Part shown: positions 8,622 to 17,331 of the stretch, in pieces
Numbering within the stretch: the stretch's first letter is position 1
Layout of the letters: every line of letters starts with the position of its first letter
Assembly (NCBI RefSeq): GCF_026130545.1
Contig: NZ_JAMOIM010000034.1
Span: 1 to 50,240, forward strand
Reading direction: 5' to 3'
Length of the DNA: 50,240 nucleotides
From: Lichenifustis flavocetrariae
Lineage (GTDB): Bacteria; Pseudomonadota; Alphaproteobacteria; Rhizobiales; Beijerinckiaceae
Notes under the pieces: generated by a model
Databases searched by the model: none
Told to the model about the DNA's origin: nothing
Seen by the model: the letters and a program-made list of their open reading frames with translations, nothing else
Made by a program: the position numbers and the translations under genes

Positions 8622-9446
8622 TCAGTGCAGGCGGACGGCGTTCTCGGCCGTGAGACGATCGAGGTCGACCTGCAGGCTCTTGAGGTCGCGACGGCCCGCC
8701 ATGATGTCGAGCACCTCGGCTTCGGTGATCTCGCTCTTGCGGAACGTGCCGTGGGTGCGGCCGCGGTTGAGCAGCGTGAAGACGTCGCCAATCGGATAGG
8801 CGTGGTTGATGTTGTGGGTGATGAAGATGACCCCGATGCCGCGTGCACGCGCTTGCGCGATGTAGCGAAGCACGATCGAGGCCTGATGGACGCCGAGCGC
8901 CGAGGTCGGCTCGTCGAGGATCAACACGCGCGCCCCGTGGTAGACGGCTCGCGCGATCGCAACGCACTGCCGCTCGCCGCCCGACAAGGTGCCGACGGCC
9001 TGCTGCGGATCGCGCACGGTGATGCCCATATTGGCGAGTTCGCTGAACACGATAGCGTCAGCGCGTTTCATGTCGATGCGGCGGGTGAGGAAACGGCCGA
9101 GCACCGGCTCGCGGCCGAGAAAGAAGTTCCGGGTGATACTCATCAACGGGATCATCGCGAGATCCTGAAACACGGCAGCAATGCCCCGATCGAGCGCCTC
9201 GCGGGGTGATTGCAGCATGGTCGGCGCACCGTCGATCCGCAGCGTGCCGGCCGTGGGCTGATGCACGCCGGACAGGATCTTGATGAGGGTCGACTTGCCG
9301 GCGCCGTTGTCGCCGAGCAGGCAATGCACCTCGCCGTGCCGCACCACGATCGAGATGCCGTCGAGCGCCGTGACCGTGCCGAAGCTCTTGCCGACCCCGT
9401 CGAGTTCAATCAGCGGCGGGTTTGCCGCAGACTCCGGGGATGCCAT
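8622..9446 (-). CDS. Sugar ABC importer ATPase (half-size, FrcA-like)
   Basis: A 274-residue ATP-binding protein with one nucleotide-binding domain: Walker [10 protein letters not shown] near 43, Q-loop VFQDLAM, signature LSGGERQCV near 155, Walker [12 protein letters not shown] near 175, and the switch His in FITHNINHA. Most ribose/xylose-type ATPases are tandem proteins of about 500 residues; this single-domain form resembles the fructose-type FrcA. Its ATG overlaps the stop of the permease gene by one base (TGATG), so translation is coupled. The Asp after the signature Ser/Ala segment is replaced by Gly in SALGVHQ, as in other members of this subgroup. It powers the permease at 9446-10567. 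Confidence 0.9.
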   Translation of the reverse strand: MASPESAANPPLIELDGVGKSFGTVTALDGISIVVRHGEVHCLLGDNGAGKSTLIKILSGVHQPTAGTLRIDGAPTMLQSPREALDRGIAAVFQDLAMIPLMSITRNFFLGREPVLGRFLTRRIDMKRADAIVFSELANMGITVRDPQQAVGTLSGGERQCVAIARAVYHGARVLILDEPTSALGVHQASIVLRYIAQARARGIGVIFITHNINHAYPIGDVFTLLNRGRTHGTFRKSEITEAEVLDIMAGRRDLKSLQVDLDRLTAENAVRLH

Positions 9447-10567
9447 CAGCGTGCCTCCGTGGCTTTGCGGCGGATGAAGTTGTTGAACAGGACGGCGAGC
9501 ACGACCATCAGGCCGAGGAAGACCATGAACCAGTCGGTATCGATGCCGGTGTAGAAAATGCCCATCTCGACCGTACCGAAGATCAGCGCGCCGAACATGG
9601 CGCCGATGGCCGATCCGTAGCCGCCGGTCAGCAGGTTGCCACCAATCACCGCCGCGATCACGGATTCGAATTCCTTCTGGGTGCCGCGCAGCGTGTCGGC
9701 CGATCCGGTCTCGAGCACCTGGATCACCGCGAACAGCGTCGCCGCACAGGCTGTGCCGACGAACAGCAGGATCTTGACCCGGCCGACCGGCACGCCGACG
9801 TTGCGCGCCGCCTGCGCGTCGCCCCCAACCGCATAGATCCAGTTACCGAACTCGGTCTTGACCAGGATCCACGTCGCCAGAGCCGTGAGGCCGAGCCACC
9901 AGGCGACCGACATCGGAATGCCGGACACGAGCGGTGTTCCGTCGGCCTTGATACCGATCCAGCCCATGTGTCCGAGCCAGGTGAAGAGCGGACCGCCGAA
10001 CTTGCCGCCAAACAGCGATACGAAGGCCGTCTCGGTGGTGTTCCTGGTGATGTAGGGGATCTGGGTTCGGCCGGTCAGCGCGCGGGTGGTGGCGAGACTG
10101 AGGCCCCGCAGCACAAAATAGCCGGCCAGCGTGACGATGAAGGAGGGCAGCCGGGTACGCGTCACCAGCATGCCGTTGGCCGTGCCGACCAGGATCGCGA
10201 CGCCGAAGGCGATCACCACCGAAAGCCAGATCGGCAGATGGAACTGCGTCACCGCGATGCCGATCACGATGCCGGCGAAGCCGATCATTGAGCCGAGCGA
10301 TAGGTCGAACTCGCCGCCGATCATCAGCAGGGCCACGGCCGCCGCCAGGATCCCGAGTTGCGCTGAAACCTGCAGGAAGTTGACGATGCCGAGGGCGCTG
10401 AAGAGTCCGCTGTTCCCCGCCGTCACGGCGAAGAACAGGAAGACGAAGATGGTCGCGCCGAACGAGCCGAGTTCCGGCCGGCGCAAGCTCCGCTTCATCA
10501 TGCGGGTGAAGCGGCTTGCCGGCTGCGCGGCGTCTCCCGCGGAAAGGTTCACGGCTGCATCCGACAT
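9446..10567 (-). CDS. Sugar ABC importer permease (RbsC/FrcC type)
   Basis: A 373-residue inner-membrane permease of the BPD_transp_2 family. About ten hydrophobic helices are visible, with the family landmarks [16 protein letters not shown] near 95-110 and [23 protein letters not shown] near 140-162 described by position rather than in full. The loop [18 protein letters not shown] corresponds to the ATPase-coupling helix. It lies between the binding-protein gene (46 nt upstream, separated by a hairpin) and the ATPase gene (1-base overlap). Substrate probably a sugar or cyclitol, given the neighbours. Confidence 0.9.
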   Translation of the reverse strand: MSDAAVNLSAGDAAQPASRFTRMMKRSLRRPELGSFGATIFVFLFFAVTAGNSGLFSALGIVNFLQVSAQLGILAAAVALLMIGGEFDLSLGSMIGFAGIVIGIAVTQFHLPIWLSVVIAFGVAILVGTANGMLVTRTRLPSFIVTLAGYFVLRGLSLATTRALTGRTQIPYITRNTTETAFVSLFGGKFGGPLFTWLGHMGWIGIKADGTPLVSGIPMSVAWWLGLTALATWILVKTEFGNWIYAVGGDAQAARNVGVPVGRVKILLFVGTACAATLFAVIQVLETGSADTLRGTQKEFESVIAAVIGGNLLTGGYGSAIGAMFGALIFGTVEMGIFYTGIDTDWFMVFLGLMVVLAVLFNNFIRRKATEAR

Positions 10568-10588
10568 GCTATCGCTCTCGCAACGCGA

Positions 10589-10606
10589 CGGCGGCTGAAG
10601 CCGCCG
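10589..10606 (-). promoter_or_regulatory. Intercistronic hairpin after the binding-protein gene
   Basis: CGGCGGC-TGAA-GCCGCCG is a perfect 7-bp stem with a TGAA tetraloop, starting 7 nt after the binding-protein stop and ending 21 nt before the permease start. Hairpins at this place in ABC operons commonly stabilise the binding-protein message and lower permease expression; that role is inferred here. Confidence 0.6.
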
Positions 10607-10613
10607 CCTGATG

Positions 10614-11600
10614 TCAACGGATGCCCTGGTCGCTCAGGGTCTTGATGGGCGCGGCGTCCGCCTTGGTGACGAAGGCCGGACCGGTCATCACGTCGGCGGT
10701 CGGAAAGGTTTTGTAGAGTGCCTTCATGGTCAGGAACACGACGGGCAGGTAGCCCATCATATATTGCTGGTTGTCGATCGCGAACATCATCTTGCCAGTG
10801 TTCAGCGCGTCGAGCACCTCGGGCGCGAGGTCGAAGGTGCCGACCTTGAGCTTGCTCGCGTAGCCGCGTTCGTCGAACATGGTGAGCATCGGACCAGCCA
10901 ATGACGTGCCGAGCATGAGCGCACCGTTCACGTTCGGATGAGCCGTCAGATAACCCTCGACACGGCGCACCGAGTCGGTCGGATCGAGCGTGACGGCCAC
11001 CACCGACACCGTCCCACCCAGCGGCTTCAGGCCGTCTGTGAAGCCCTGGCAGCGCTGGTCGAGGCTGCCGTTGCCCACCTCGTGATTGATGCAGATGGCC
11101 TCCTTGACCCCCGCTTTCCCCATGATGTCGCCGGCCTGCTTGCCATTGTCATATTCCGACCCGCCGCCGACGAAAAGGTCGAGCTTCCAGGGCTTGACCT
11201 GCTCCTCGCCGGAGTCGATCACGACGACCGGGATGCCGGCCGCCTTGGCCGCCTCGATCGGGGCTTCAAGCGCCGTGGGGTCCGGGATTGAAACGACGAG
11301 CCCGTCGGGTTTGGAGGCGGTCGCGGCCTGGATCAGCTGGCCCATCTTGACGACGTCGAAGGTCTCGGGCGCCCGGTAGTCGACCTTCACCTTGAGCGCC
11401 GCGGCGGCGGCCATCATGCCGTTCTTGACCACCGTCCAATATTGATCGTTGGCTTGGCCGTGCGTGACGAAGACGATGCGCACGTCTTCAATGTTCTTAG
11501 CCTGCGCCAAAGCTGGCGACCAAGCGCTGCATGCCGCTACAGAGGTGATCGTCGCCGCGGCGACGAACGACCGAATGCTCTTCAGGGACCCCATCGACAT
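10614..11600 (-). CDS. Periplasmic sugar-binding protein (RbsB/FrcB type)
   Basis: A 328-residue periplasmic-binding protein of the Peripla_BP_4 family. A signal peptide occupies the first 30 or so residues and ends near SPALAQA. The mature part begins with the family strand VRIVFVTHGQANDQYWTVV and carries the PDGLVVSIPDPTALEAPI hinge-region pattern and VVVIDSGEE. I chose ATG 11600 because GGGAG lies 9 nt upstream; ATG 11609 and 11594 are alternatives in the same frame. It delivers the substrate to the permease/ATPase pair downstream. The ligand is unknown, and the IolE-like and deacetylase genes upstream point to an inositol-like or acetylated amino-sugar ligand. Confidence 0.88.
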   Translation of the reverse strand: MSMGSLKSIRSFVAAATITSVAACSAWSPALAQAKNIEDVRIVFVTHGQANDQYWTVVKNGMMAAAAALKVKVDYRAPETFDVVKMGQLIQAATASKPDGLVVSIPDPTALEAPIEAAKAAGIPVVVIDSGEEQVKPWKLDLFVGGGSEYDNGKQAGDIMGKAGVKEAICINHEVGNGSLDQRCQGFTDGLKPLGGTVSVVAVTLDPTDSVRRVEGYLTAHPNVNGALMLGTSLAGPMLTMFDERGYASKLKVGTFDLAPEVLDALNTGKMMFAIDNQQYMMGYLPVVFLTMKALYKTFPTADVMTGPAFVTKADAAPIKTLSDQGIR

Positions 11601-11678
11601 AATTCTCATCTCCCGTGATGCGACTGCGGTCGATCCCAACCGTGCGCTCGCCCGCAGACGCAAACGCACGGTTCGCGT

Positions 11679-12530
11679 TCAAGACGCGGACAAGGCCATG
11701 CTAAAGTCCTTCAGCGTTCCGCGCTCGACCTCAAGATCGTCGATCCAGGCCGACGCGCCGAGGACAGCGTATTCGTCGGTGCGGATCCGTGCCGAGGCCG
11801 GCTCGATGGCTTCGATCTCGCCGGGCGCATTGGCATGCAGCGCCATGAAATTCACGCCGGGTCCGATCTCCGCGAACAGGGCGCGGTAGCGATCCTCGGC
11901 CGTTCCGTCCTGATGCCACGGAGTCTCGAGCACGCGATCGACGAGGAGCGCGCCAGATCGGGCGAGGTCGGCGGCGCGATCGGCGTAGATTGCGGGGTCG
12001 AGCGGCCCGAGATTGTGGATCGGGCCATAGCCGTCGATGGTGCGCGGGAAGAGGATCGGCACACCGTATTCGCGGCCAAGTGCGATCGTGATCGGCGCGA
12101 ATTCGGGGGCCAGGACGGCGCCCTGATGCGCGTCGAGGTGCGTCGGCGTCAGACCGGCGGCGAGGAAGCCATCGATCTGCGCGCGGAGTTCTTTTTCGAC
12201 CGCCTGCGGGTCGGCCCGTCGCCGGACCTCGGGCACAGAGCCCCAAAAGTAGCCCTGCGGATCGACGAGACCGGAACCTGGTCCCGGCGCGGTCAGCGGG
12301 CGCCAGCGATAGAACCGTTTCTCGGCCGTGATGGTCAGATGCACGCCGAGCTTGAGTGCGGGATCGGCCACGCCCGCCGCGGTGATCTCGAGAAACCAAG
12401 GGCACGGCACCATCACCGATCCCGAGTCGCAGCGGCCGGCCTGGAACAGCGCCAGATAGGCCGCGTTGGCGCCATGGCACATGCCGAGATCGTCGATGTT
12501 GATGACCAGTTTTGGAAGCTCAGGGCTCAT
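11679..12530 (-). CDS. YdjC/ChbG-family carbohydrate deacetylase
   Basis: A 283-residue protein of the YdjC (ChbG/HpnK) family. Family members are metal-dependent deacetylases acting on N-acetyl groups of chito-oligosaccharides or hopanoid precursors. The Asp-Asp pair (NIDDLGMCHG, residues about 11-20), a metal-ligand His in GVHLTI and another in LDAHQG are all present. Its ATG follows the stop of the IolE-like gene by 3 nt, with GGAGG inside that gene as ribosome site, so the two are coupled. In an operon with a sugar importer and dehydrogenase it suggests that the imported compound is acetylated. It is shorter at the C-terminus than some homologues but looks complete. Confidence 0.85.
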   Translation of the reverse strand: MSPELPKLVINIDDLGMCHGANAAYLALFQAGRCDSGSVMVPCPWFLEITAAGVADPALKLGVHLTITAEKRFYRWRPLTAPGPGSGLVDPQGYFWGSVPEVRRRADPQAVEKELRAQIDGFLAAGLTPTHLDAHQGAVLAPEFAPITIALGREYGVPILFPRTIDGYGPIHNLGPLDPAIYADRAADLARSGALLVDRVLETPWHQDGTAEDRYRALFAEIGPGVNFMALHANAPGEIEAIEPASARIRTDEYAVLGASAWIDDLEVERGTLKDFSMALSAS

Positions 12531-12533
12531 CGG

Positions 12534-13433
12534 CTAGACCTCCACCGAGAGGCCGGCCGCCTTGGCTGCGGCCAGGAGATTCCGATAGCCCATCGTCGCA
12601 TAGGTCAGAGGGTGGGCCTTTGCGGGATCCTGTTCCGCCTCCACCACCAGCCAGCCGGCATAACCCGCCTCCGCGAGCTTCGGCAGCAGGGCCGCATAGG
12701 GGATTACGCCGTCGCCCGGGACCGTAAAGATCCCCGCCATCACGGCGTCCATGAAGCTCATGTCGGCATTGCGGGCGCGGGCCAGCACGTCGGGCCGCAC
12801 GTCCTTGCAATGGAAATGCACGACGCGACGGAGGTGACGATCGAGGAGAGACACCGGATCGCCGCCGGAGAAGGCGCAATGGCCGGTATCGTACAGCAGC
12901 CCCACCGCCTCGCCGCTATGCGCCATCAGCGCGTCGATTTCGGCGTCGCTTTCGACGATGGTTCCCATGTGGTGGTGGAATGCCATGGCCACGCCGAAGT
13001 CGCGCATGCGCTCGGCCAAGGCGGTGATCTTGGCTCCGTAGGCGGGCCACTCGTCTTCTGTGAGCCGGGGCCGCTCCGAAAAGGGGCGGAAGATGGCATC
13101 GTGCCGGCCGCGGGAGGTGTCGGCGTAGACGACATGCTTGGCGCCGAGATCGCGAAGCAAGGTCAGATGAGGCAGCACGGCCTCGAACTCGGCGTCGACG
13201 TCGCGTTCGAGGATTCGCCCATCATACCAGCCGGAGACGAGTTCGAGATCGTGTTCGGCCAGAACGGTTCGCAGCGCGTCACTGGTGCGGGGAAATTTTC
13301 CGCCGAGTTCGGTGCCGCGATAGCCGGCCTGGCGTGTCTCGGCGACGCATTGCTCGAGGGGAGTGTCCCCGCCGAGCGATGGAACGTCGTCGTTCGTCCA
13401 GGTAATTGGGTTGATGCCGATCTTGACGCTCAT
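12534..13433 (-). CDS. Sugar-phosphate isomerase/epimerase-type TIM-barrel, IolE-like (inosose dehydratase family)
   Basis: A 299-residue xylose-isomerase-like TIM barrel. The opening KIGINPITWTNDDVPSLGG, followed by a TELGGKFP motif, is characteristic of myo-inosose-2 dehydratase (IolE), which dehydrates 2-keto-myo-inositol. Later FHHHMGTIVE, LLYDTGHCAF and VHFHCKDV carry the Glu/Asp/His metal ligands of the barrel. ATG 13433 is chosen; ATG 13442 is an in-frame alternative, and the open frame to 13571 would cross the divergent promoter region. First gene of the minus-strand operon. No other iol genes (iolB, C, D) are in view, so a dedicated inositol pathway is not proven; it may act on a related ketocyclitol or ketose. 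Confidence 0.82.
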   Translation of the reverse strand: MSVKIGINPITWTNDDVPSLGGDTPLEQCVAETRQAGYRGTELGGKFPRTSDALRTVLAEHDLELVSGWYDGRILERDVDAEFEAVLPHLTLLRDLGAKHVVYADTSRGRHDAIFRPFSERPRLTEDEWPAYGAKITALAERMRDFGVAMAFHHHMGTIVESDAEIDALMAHSGEAVGLLYDTGHCAFSGGDPVSLLDRHLRRVVHFHCKDVRPDVLARARNADMSFMDAVMAGIFTVPGDGVIPYAALLPKLAEAGYAGWLVVEAEQDPAKAHPLTYATMGYRNLLAAAKAAGLSVEV

Positions 13434-13552
13434 CGCAGACATCCGGATCCAAGACCGGATCAGTGTCTCGCCATTCTGATACCTTTGCGAGATCCAGTTT
13501 TTCGGCTTTGATTGGTGCCAGTTAGACGTCTCGTAGGTCGGAGATGGTGTCC
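13434..13552. promoter_or_regulatory. Divergent control region between the IolE-like operon and the MocR gene
   Basis: This 119-bp gap must contain both promoters. CCAGTT occurs twice in the same orientation at 13494-13499 and 13518-13523, 24 bp apart; MocR regulators usually bind direct repeats, so this is a candidate operator. CCGGATC also repeats near 13443 and 13455. No convincing -35/-10 pair could be chosen. Confidence 0.4.
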
Positions 13553-15061
13553 ATGGCCGCAGAAGCATCATTTCCGCTGGACGCTCTCCGGCTCGATCGT
13601 TCGGGCTCCGTGGCGCTGCATCGCCAGCTCTATCAGGCGCTGCGTCTTCTCATCATTGACCGCGCATTGCCGCCCGGAAGCGCATTGCCTTCGACCCGCG
13701 CAATGGCCCTGGACCTCGCCTTGGCACGCAATACGGTCACGGCGGCGTATGACCAGCTCACCGCGGAGGGGTATCTCCTCAATCGGCCCGGGGCTCGGCC
13801 CAGAGTGGTGGACCTGCCGACCGGCGTAGCCAAGGCGGCGACTATCGAGACCGCCCAAGCCCATCAGCCGTTGTCCCGCCGGGGCTCCTTGATGGCGCGG
13901 CAGCCGGTTCACCACGGTGAACCGGGCCGTATGATCTTTCATCCGGGGATGCCGGACGCCGATTATTTCCCGTTCGGGACCTGGAGCCGGCTGCTCAGCC
14001 GCCGGGCCAGCCATGCAGGCGAAACCTTGTTCGGCACCTACGATGTGGCGGGCCATCCGGCTCTGCGGCGGGCCATCGCCGCCTACCTCAAGGCGGCCCG
14101 CGGCGTGCTCTGCGCGCCCGAGCAGATCGTGGTGACGACCGGAGCCCAGGCGGCCCTCGATCTGCTGGCGCGCCTGCTGCTCGATCCGGGCGACGCGGTG
14201 TGGATGGAGGAACCCGGCTATTACGGCGCGCAATCGGCCTTCGTGGCGGCCGGTGCGAAGCTGCTTCCCCTCGACGTCGATGCCGGGGGTTGGGCGCTCG
14301 ACCCGCCGGCGCACCAGAGGCTGCGCCTTGTCTATGTCACCCCCTCCTGTCAGCATCCCCTCGGGGCGACGATGCGGATGGAGCAGCGCCTGCGTCTGCT
14401 CGAGATCGCGGAGAACCGAGGCGCCTGGATCATCGAGGATGATTTCGACGGCGAATACCGCTTCCAGGGTCAGCCGATCCCGGCGATGCAGGGGGCGGAC
14501 CGCTCGCAGCGAGTGATCTACCTCGGCACCTTCGCCAAGATCCTGTTCCCGGCGCTGCGGGTCGGTTTCATGGTCCTGCCGCATGATCTCGTGCCCGGCG
14601 TCACACGGGCCATCAGCATCACGGGCCAATTCGCGCCGCTGCTGTTGCAAGCCGCGCTCGCGGATTTCATCGAACAGGGTCACATGGCGCGCCATCTCCG
14701 CCGCATGCGCCGGATCTATGCGCAGCGACGACAGGTGTTTCGAACCCTGTGGGAGGCGCGTCTATCGGAATGGGGTCAGCTGGGCGACGGAGAGGCCGGC
14801 ATCCAGATCCTCGGCGTGCTTAATGGCGGCCTGGATGATGTCGCCATCTCCGCTACCTGCCGGAGTCACGGCGTGAACGTTTCGCCGCTTTCGATCCAAT
14901 ACCGCCATGGGCCGGGATGCGCCGGACTGCTGATCGGCTATGCCGCGGCCAACGAGGCAACCACCCGGCAGGGTTTGCTTTGCCTTGAAGCCGCATTCCG
15001 CTCGCATGACGGAGCAGCGTCACGGCCCTTGGCGCTCAGTCTCCAGTCGGACCCGGGGTGA
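13553..15061 (+). CDS. MocR-type (GntR-HTH plus aminotransferase fold) transcriptional regulator
   Basis: A 502-residue regulator of the MocR/PdxR/GabR family. Residues about 15-85 are a GntR-type winged helix (PPGSALPSTRAMALDLALAR). Residues about 115-485 are a class-I aminotransferase fold with the PLP-lysine motif YLGTFAKILFPALRVGF, and IIEDDFDGEYR provides the cofactor Asp. Such proteins sense PLP or amino compounds and do not usually transaminate. ATG 13553 has GGAG at 13540-13543; ATG 13544 directly abuts it and is less likely. It is divergent from the IolE-like sugar operon and probably controls it, which would fit an amino-sugar or aminocyclitol substrate. Confidence 0.9.
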   Translation: MAAEASFPLDALRLDRSGSVALHRQLYQALRLLIIDRALPPGSALPSTRAMALDLALARNTVTAAYDQLTAEGYLLNRPGARPRVVDLPTGVAKAATIETAQAHQPLSRRGSLMARQPVHHGEPGRMIFHPGMPDADYFPFGTWSRLLSRRASHAGETLFGTYDVAGHPALRRAIAAYLKAARGVLCAPEQIVVTTGAQAALDLLARLLLDPGDAVWMEEPGYYGAQSAFVAAGAKLLPLDVDAGGWALDPPAHQRLRLVYVTPSCQHPLGATMRMEQRLRLLEIAENRGAWIIEDDFDGEYRFQGQPIPAMQGADRSQRVIYLGTFAKILFPALRVGFMVLPHDLVPGVTRAISITGQFAPLLLQAALADFIEQGHMARHLRRMRRIYAQRRQVFRTLWEARLSEWGQLGDGEAGIQILGVLNGGLDDVAISATCRSHGVNVSPLSIQYRHGPGCAGLLIGYAAANEATTRQGLLCLEAAFRSHDGAASRPLALSLQSDPG

Positions 15062-15513
15062 TAACGCTCGCGGAAGAAGTCGGCGGCGAGTCGTGTGAAT
15101 TGGCGCGGTGACACCATGGCGGCGCGGATGCGGGATCAAGACATGACGCCGACCCAGATTCAGCGAAGTGCCGACCAGCTTGTCTCCCACGGGCCGACCC
15201 AGTTTGGGGAACCGCGAGCAGACTTGCAGCTGTGCGCCCATCCCGGACTTCCCGAGTCTATTCAGCCGGCTTTCAAAGCAGCCATTCTCCGTTCTGCAGA
15301 GATTACGAATTGCGCATGTCGATCCGGCCACGATGGCGGCGTCCAATCGTTCAAGTCGGTGCGCATTCGTTCAAGATCACGACCGGCAAAGCAGATAGCC
15401 TCAATCTCGAACTTATCTGCGCTAAGCATCAGCGCATCCTACAGCGGCCAGATAGTGTCATTCATAAGTAGAGTGATCTGCATGCGTTTGAATCGCGGAC
15501 AGAGGAGCGCCCA
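15062..15513. other. Intergenic stretch upstream of poxB
   Basis: About 450 bases in which I recognise no gene; short frames on both strands lack domain character. It contains TGCGCT-N7-AGCGCA at 15418-15436, an inverted repeat about 80 bp before the poxB start, which could be an operator. The part from about 15400 to 15480 is more AT-rich and is the likely poxB promoter region. Confidence 0.4.
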
Positions 15514-17250
15514 GTGACGGCAGACAACATCGCTAACCTGATCGTGGAGACGCTGAGCCAGGCCGGCGTCAAGCGCATCTTCGGGGTCGTCGGCGACAGC
15601 CTGAACGGTCTGACGGAGTCGCTGCGCCAGCAGCACGTCATCGAATGGATGGGCGTGCGCCACGAGGAGGTCGCGGCCTTCGCGGCGGCGGGCGAAGCGC
15701 AGGTCACCGGGAAACTGGCGGTTTGCGCGGGCTCCTGCGGGCCAGGCAACCTCCATCTCATCAATGGCCTGTTCGACGCCCATCGGAGTCGGACCCCGGT
15801 GCTGGCCATCGCGGCGCACATTCCCTCGGGCGAGATCGGTGGCGGCTATTTTCAAGAGACGCATCCGCAGAACCTGTTTCGCGAGTGCAGCCACTATTGC
15901 GAGCTGGTCTCGGACCCCGCTCAGATGCCTTACGTCCTCGAGAACGCCATCCGGGCGGCCATCGGCCTGCGCGGCGTCGCCGTCATCGTCGTTCCCGGCG
16001 ATGTCGCGCTCCGCCCCGCGCCGGCGCGGGCGATCTCGCCCAACACCGGGCTGCTGCCGCCCACGCCCCGCGTCGTGCCGGCCGAACGCGAGCTCGACGC
16101 TCTCGCCGCGCTCCTCAACGAGGCCGGGCGCATCACGCTGTTCTGCGGACGGGGCTGCGCCGGCGCCCACTCCCCCCTTATGCGGCTCGCCGAGACCTTG
16201 AAGAGTCCGATCGTCCATGCACTCGGCGGCAAGGAGCATGTCGAATACGACAATCCCTACGATGTCGGCCTGACGGGTTTCATCGGCTATTCCTCCGGCT
16301 ATGCCGCGATGCACGCCTGCGAGGTGCTGCTGATGCTTGGCACCGACTTTCCATACAAGCAGTTCCTGCCGGTCGCCGCGAAGATCGCACAGGTCGACAT
16401 TCGCCCCGAAAACCTCGGCCGGCGCGCCAAGCTCGATCTTGGCCTCGTCGGCGACGTCGGCGCCACTATCGAGGCGCTCCTGCCGAGACTGAACACCCAG
16501 ACCGACCGGTATCACCTCGATCACGCGGTGGCGCATTACAAGAAGGACCGAGCGGGCCTCGACGATCTCGCCAAGGGAACGCCCGGCCACAAGCCCATCC
16601 ACCCGCAGTACCTCGCCAAGGTCGTTAGCGAGGCCGCGAGCGACGACGCGGTGTTCACCTTCGACGTCGGCACGCCGACGATCTGGGCGGCTCGCTATCT
16701 CGAAATGAACGGCAAGCGGCGGATGGTCGGCTCGCTGGTCCACGGCTCGATGGCGAACGCCATGCCGCAGGCAATCGGCATCCAGGCAGCCCAGCCCGGA
16801 CGTCAAGTCATTTCGCTCTCGGGCGATGGCGGCTTCACCATGCTGATGGGCGACCTGATCTCGCTGAAGCAGCTCAAGCTGCCGGTGAAGGTGGTGATCT
16901 TCAACAACGGCGTGCTGGGCTTCGTGGCTCTCGAGATGAAGGCGTCGGGGTTCGTCGATAGCGGCGTCGACCTCGAAAACCCGGATTTCGCCGCCATGGC
17001 GCGGGCCATGGGCATTCATGCCCAGCGCGTCGAGGATCCGGGCGAGCTGCCCGACGCCGTTGCAGCCATGCTAGCCCATGACGGGCCCGCGCTGCTCGAC
17101 GTGGTCACGGCCAAGCAGGAGCTATCCATGCCGCCGACCATCGGCATAGAGCAGATGAAGGGCTTCAGCTTATGGGTGCTCCGAGCTGTCATGAGCGGCC
17201 GCGGCGACGAGGTGATCGATCTGGCCGAGACCAACCTGCTGCGCCGCTGA
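15514..17250 (+). CDS. poxB: Pyruvate dehydrogenase (quinone) / pyruvate oxidase
   Basis: A 578-residue thiamine-diphosphate and FAD enzyme that oxidises pyruvate to acetate and CO2 and passes electrons to ubiquinone at the membrane. The catalytic Glu is in [15 protein letters not shown] near residue 50, followed by the PoxB hallmark [18 protein letters not shown] and [18 protein letters not shown]. The thiamine-diphosphate motif runs from GDGGFTM near 437 to NN near 467. The C-terminal [17 protein letters not shown] corresponds to the lipid-activated tail of the E. coli enzyme. The GTG start at 15514 has AGAGGAG at 15501-15507. The bd-type quinol oxidase genes 5 kb downstream could reoxidise the quinol it makes. 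Confidence 0.93.
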   Translation: MTADNIANLIVETLSQAGVKRIFGVVGDSLNGLTESLRQQHVIEWMGVRHEEVAAFAAAGEAQVTGKLAVCAGSCGPGNLHLINGLFDAHRSRTPVLAIAAHIPSGEIGGGYFQETHPQNLFRECSHYCELVSDPAQMPYVLENAIRAAIGLRGVAVIVVPGDVALRPAPARAISPNTGLLPPTPRVVPAERELDALAALLNEAGRITLFCGRGCAGAHSPLMRLAETLKSPIVHALGGKEHVEYDNPYDVGLTGFIGYSSGYAAMHACEVLLMLGTDFPYKQFLPVAAKIAQVDIRPENLGRRAKLDLGLVGDVGATIEALLPRLNTQTDRYHLDHAVAHYKKDRAGLDDLAKGTPGHKPIHPQYLAKVVSEAASDDAVFTFDVGTPTIWAARYLEMNGKRRMVGSLVHGSMANAMPQAIGIQAAQPGRQVISLSGDGGFTMLMGDLISLKQLKLPVKVVIFNNGVLGFVALEMKASGFVDSGVDLENPDFAAMARAMGIHAQRVEDPGELPDAVAAMLAHDGPALLDVVTAKQELSMPPTIGIEQMKGFSLWVLRAVMSGRGDEVIDLAETNLLRR

Positions 17251-17331
17251 CGCGAAGCGCTTTGCAAGGTGTCGGCCTCCTTGCCAGGGCCGACCTGTCT
17301 TCAACGTCACCGAACTAGTAGGAGGACGGAC

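Noticed and set aside
11835-13511. Plus-strand open frame of 558 codons opposite the deacetylase and IolE-like genes
   Set aside because: Its translation is rich in His, Arg and Glu with no family pattern, while both minus-strand genes have clear families; it is an antisense shadow of high GC at third positions.
15439-17019. Minus-strand open frame of 526 codons opposite poxB
   Set aside because: poxB is unmistakable on the other strand; the antisense translation has no domain or ribosome site.
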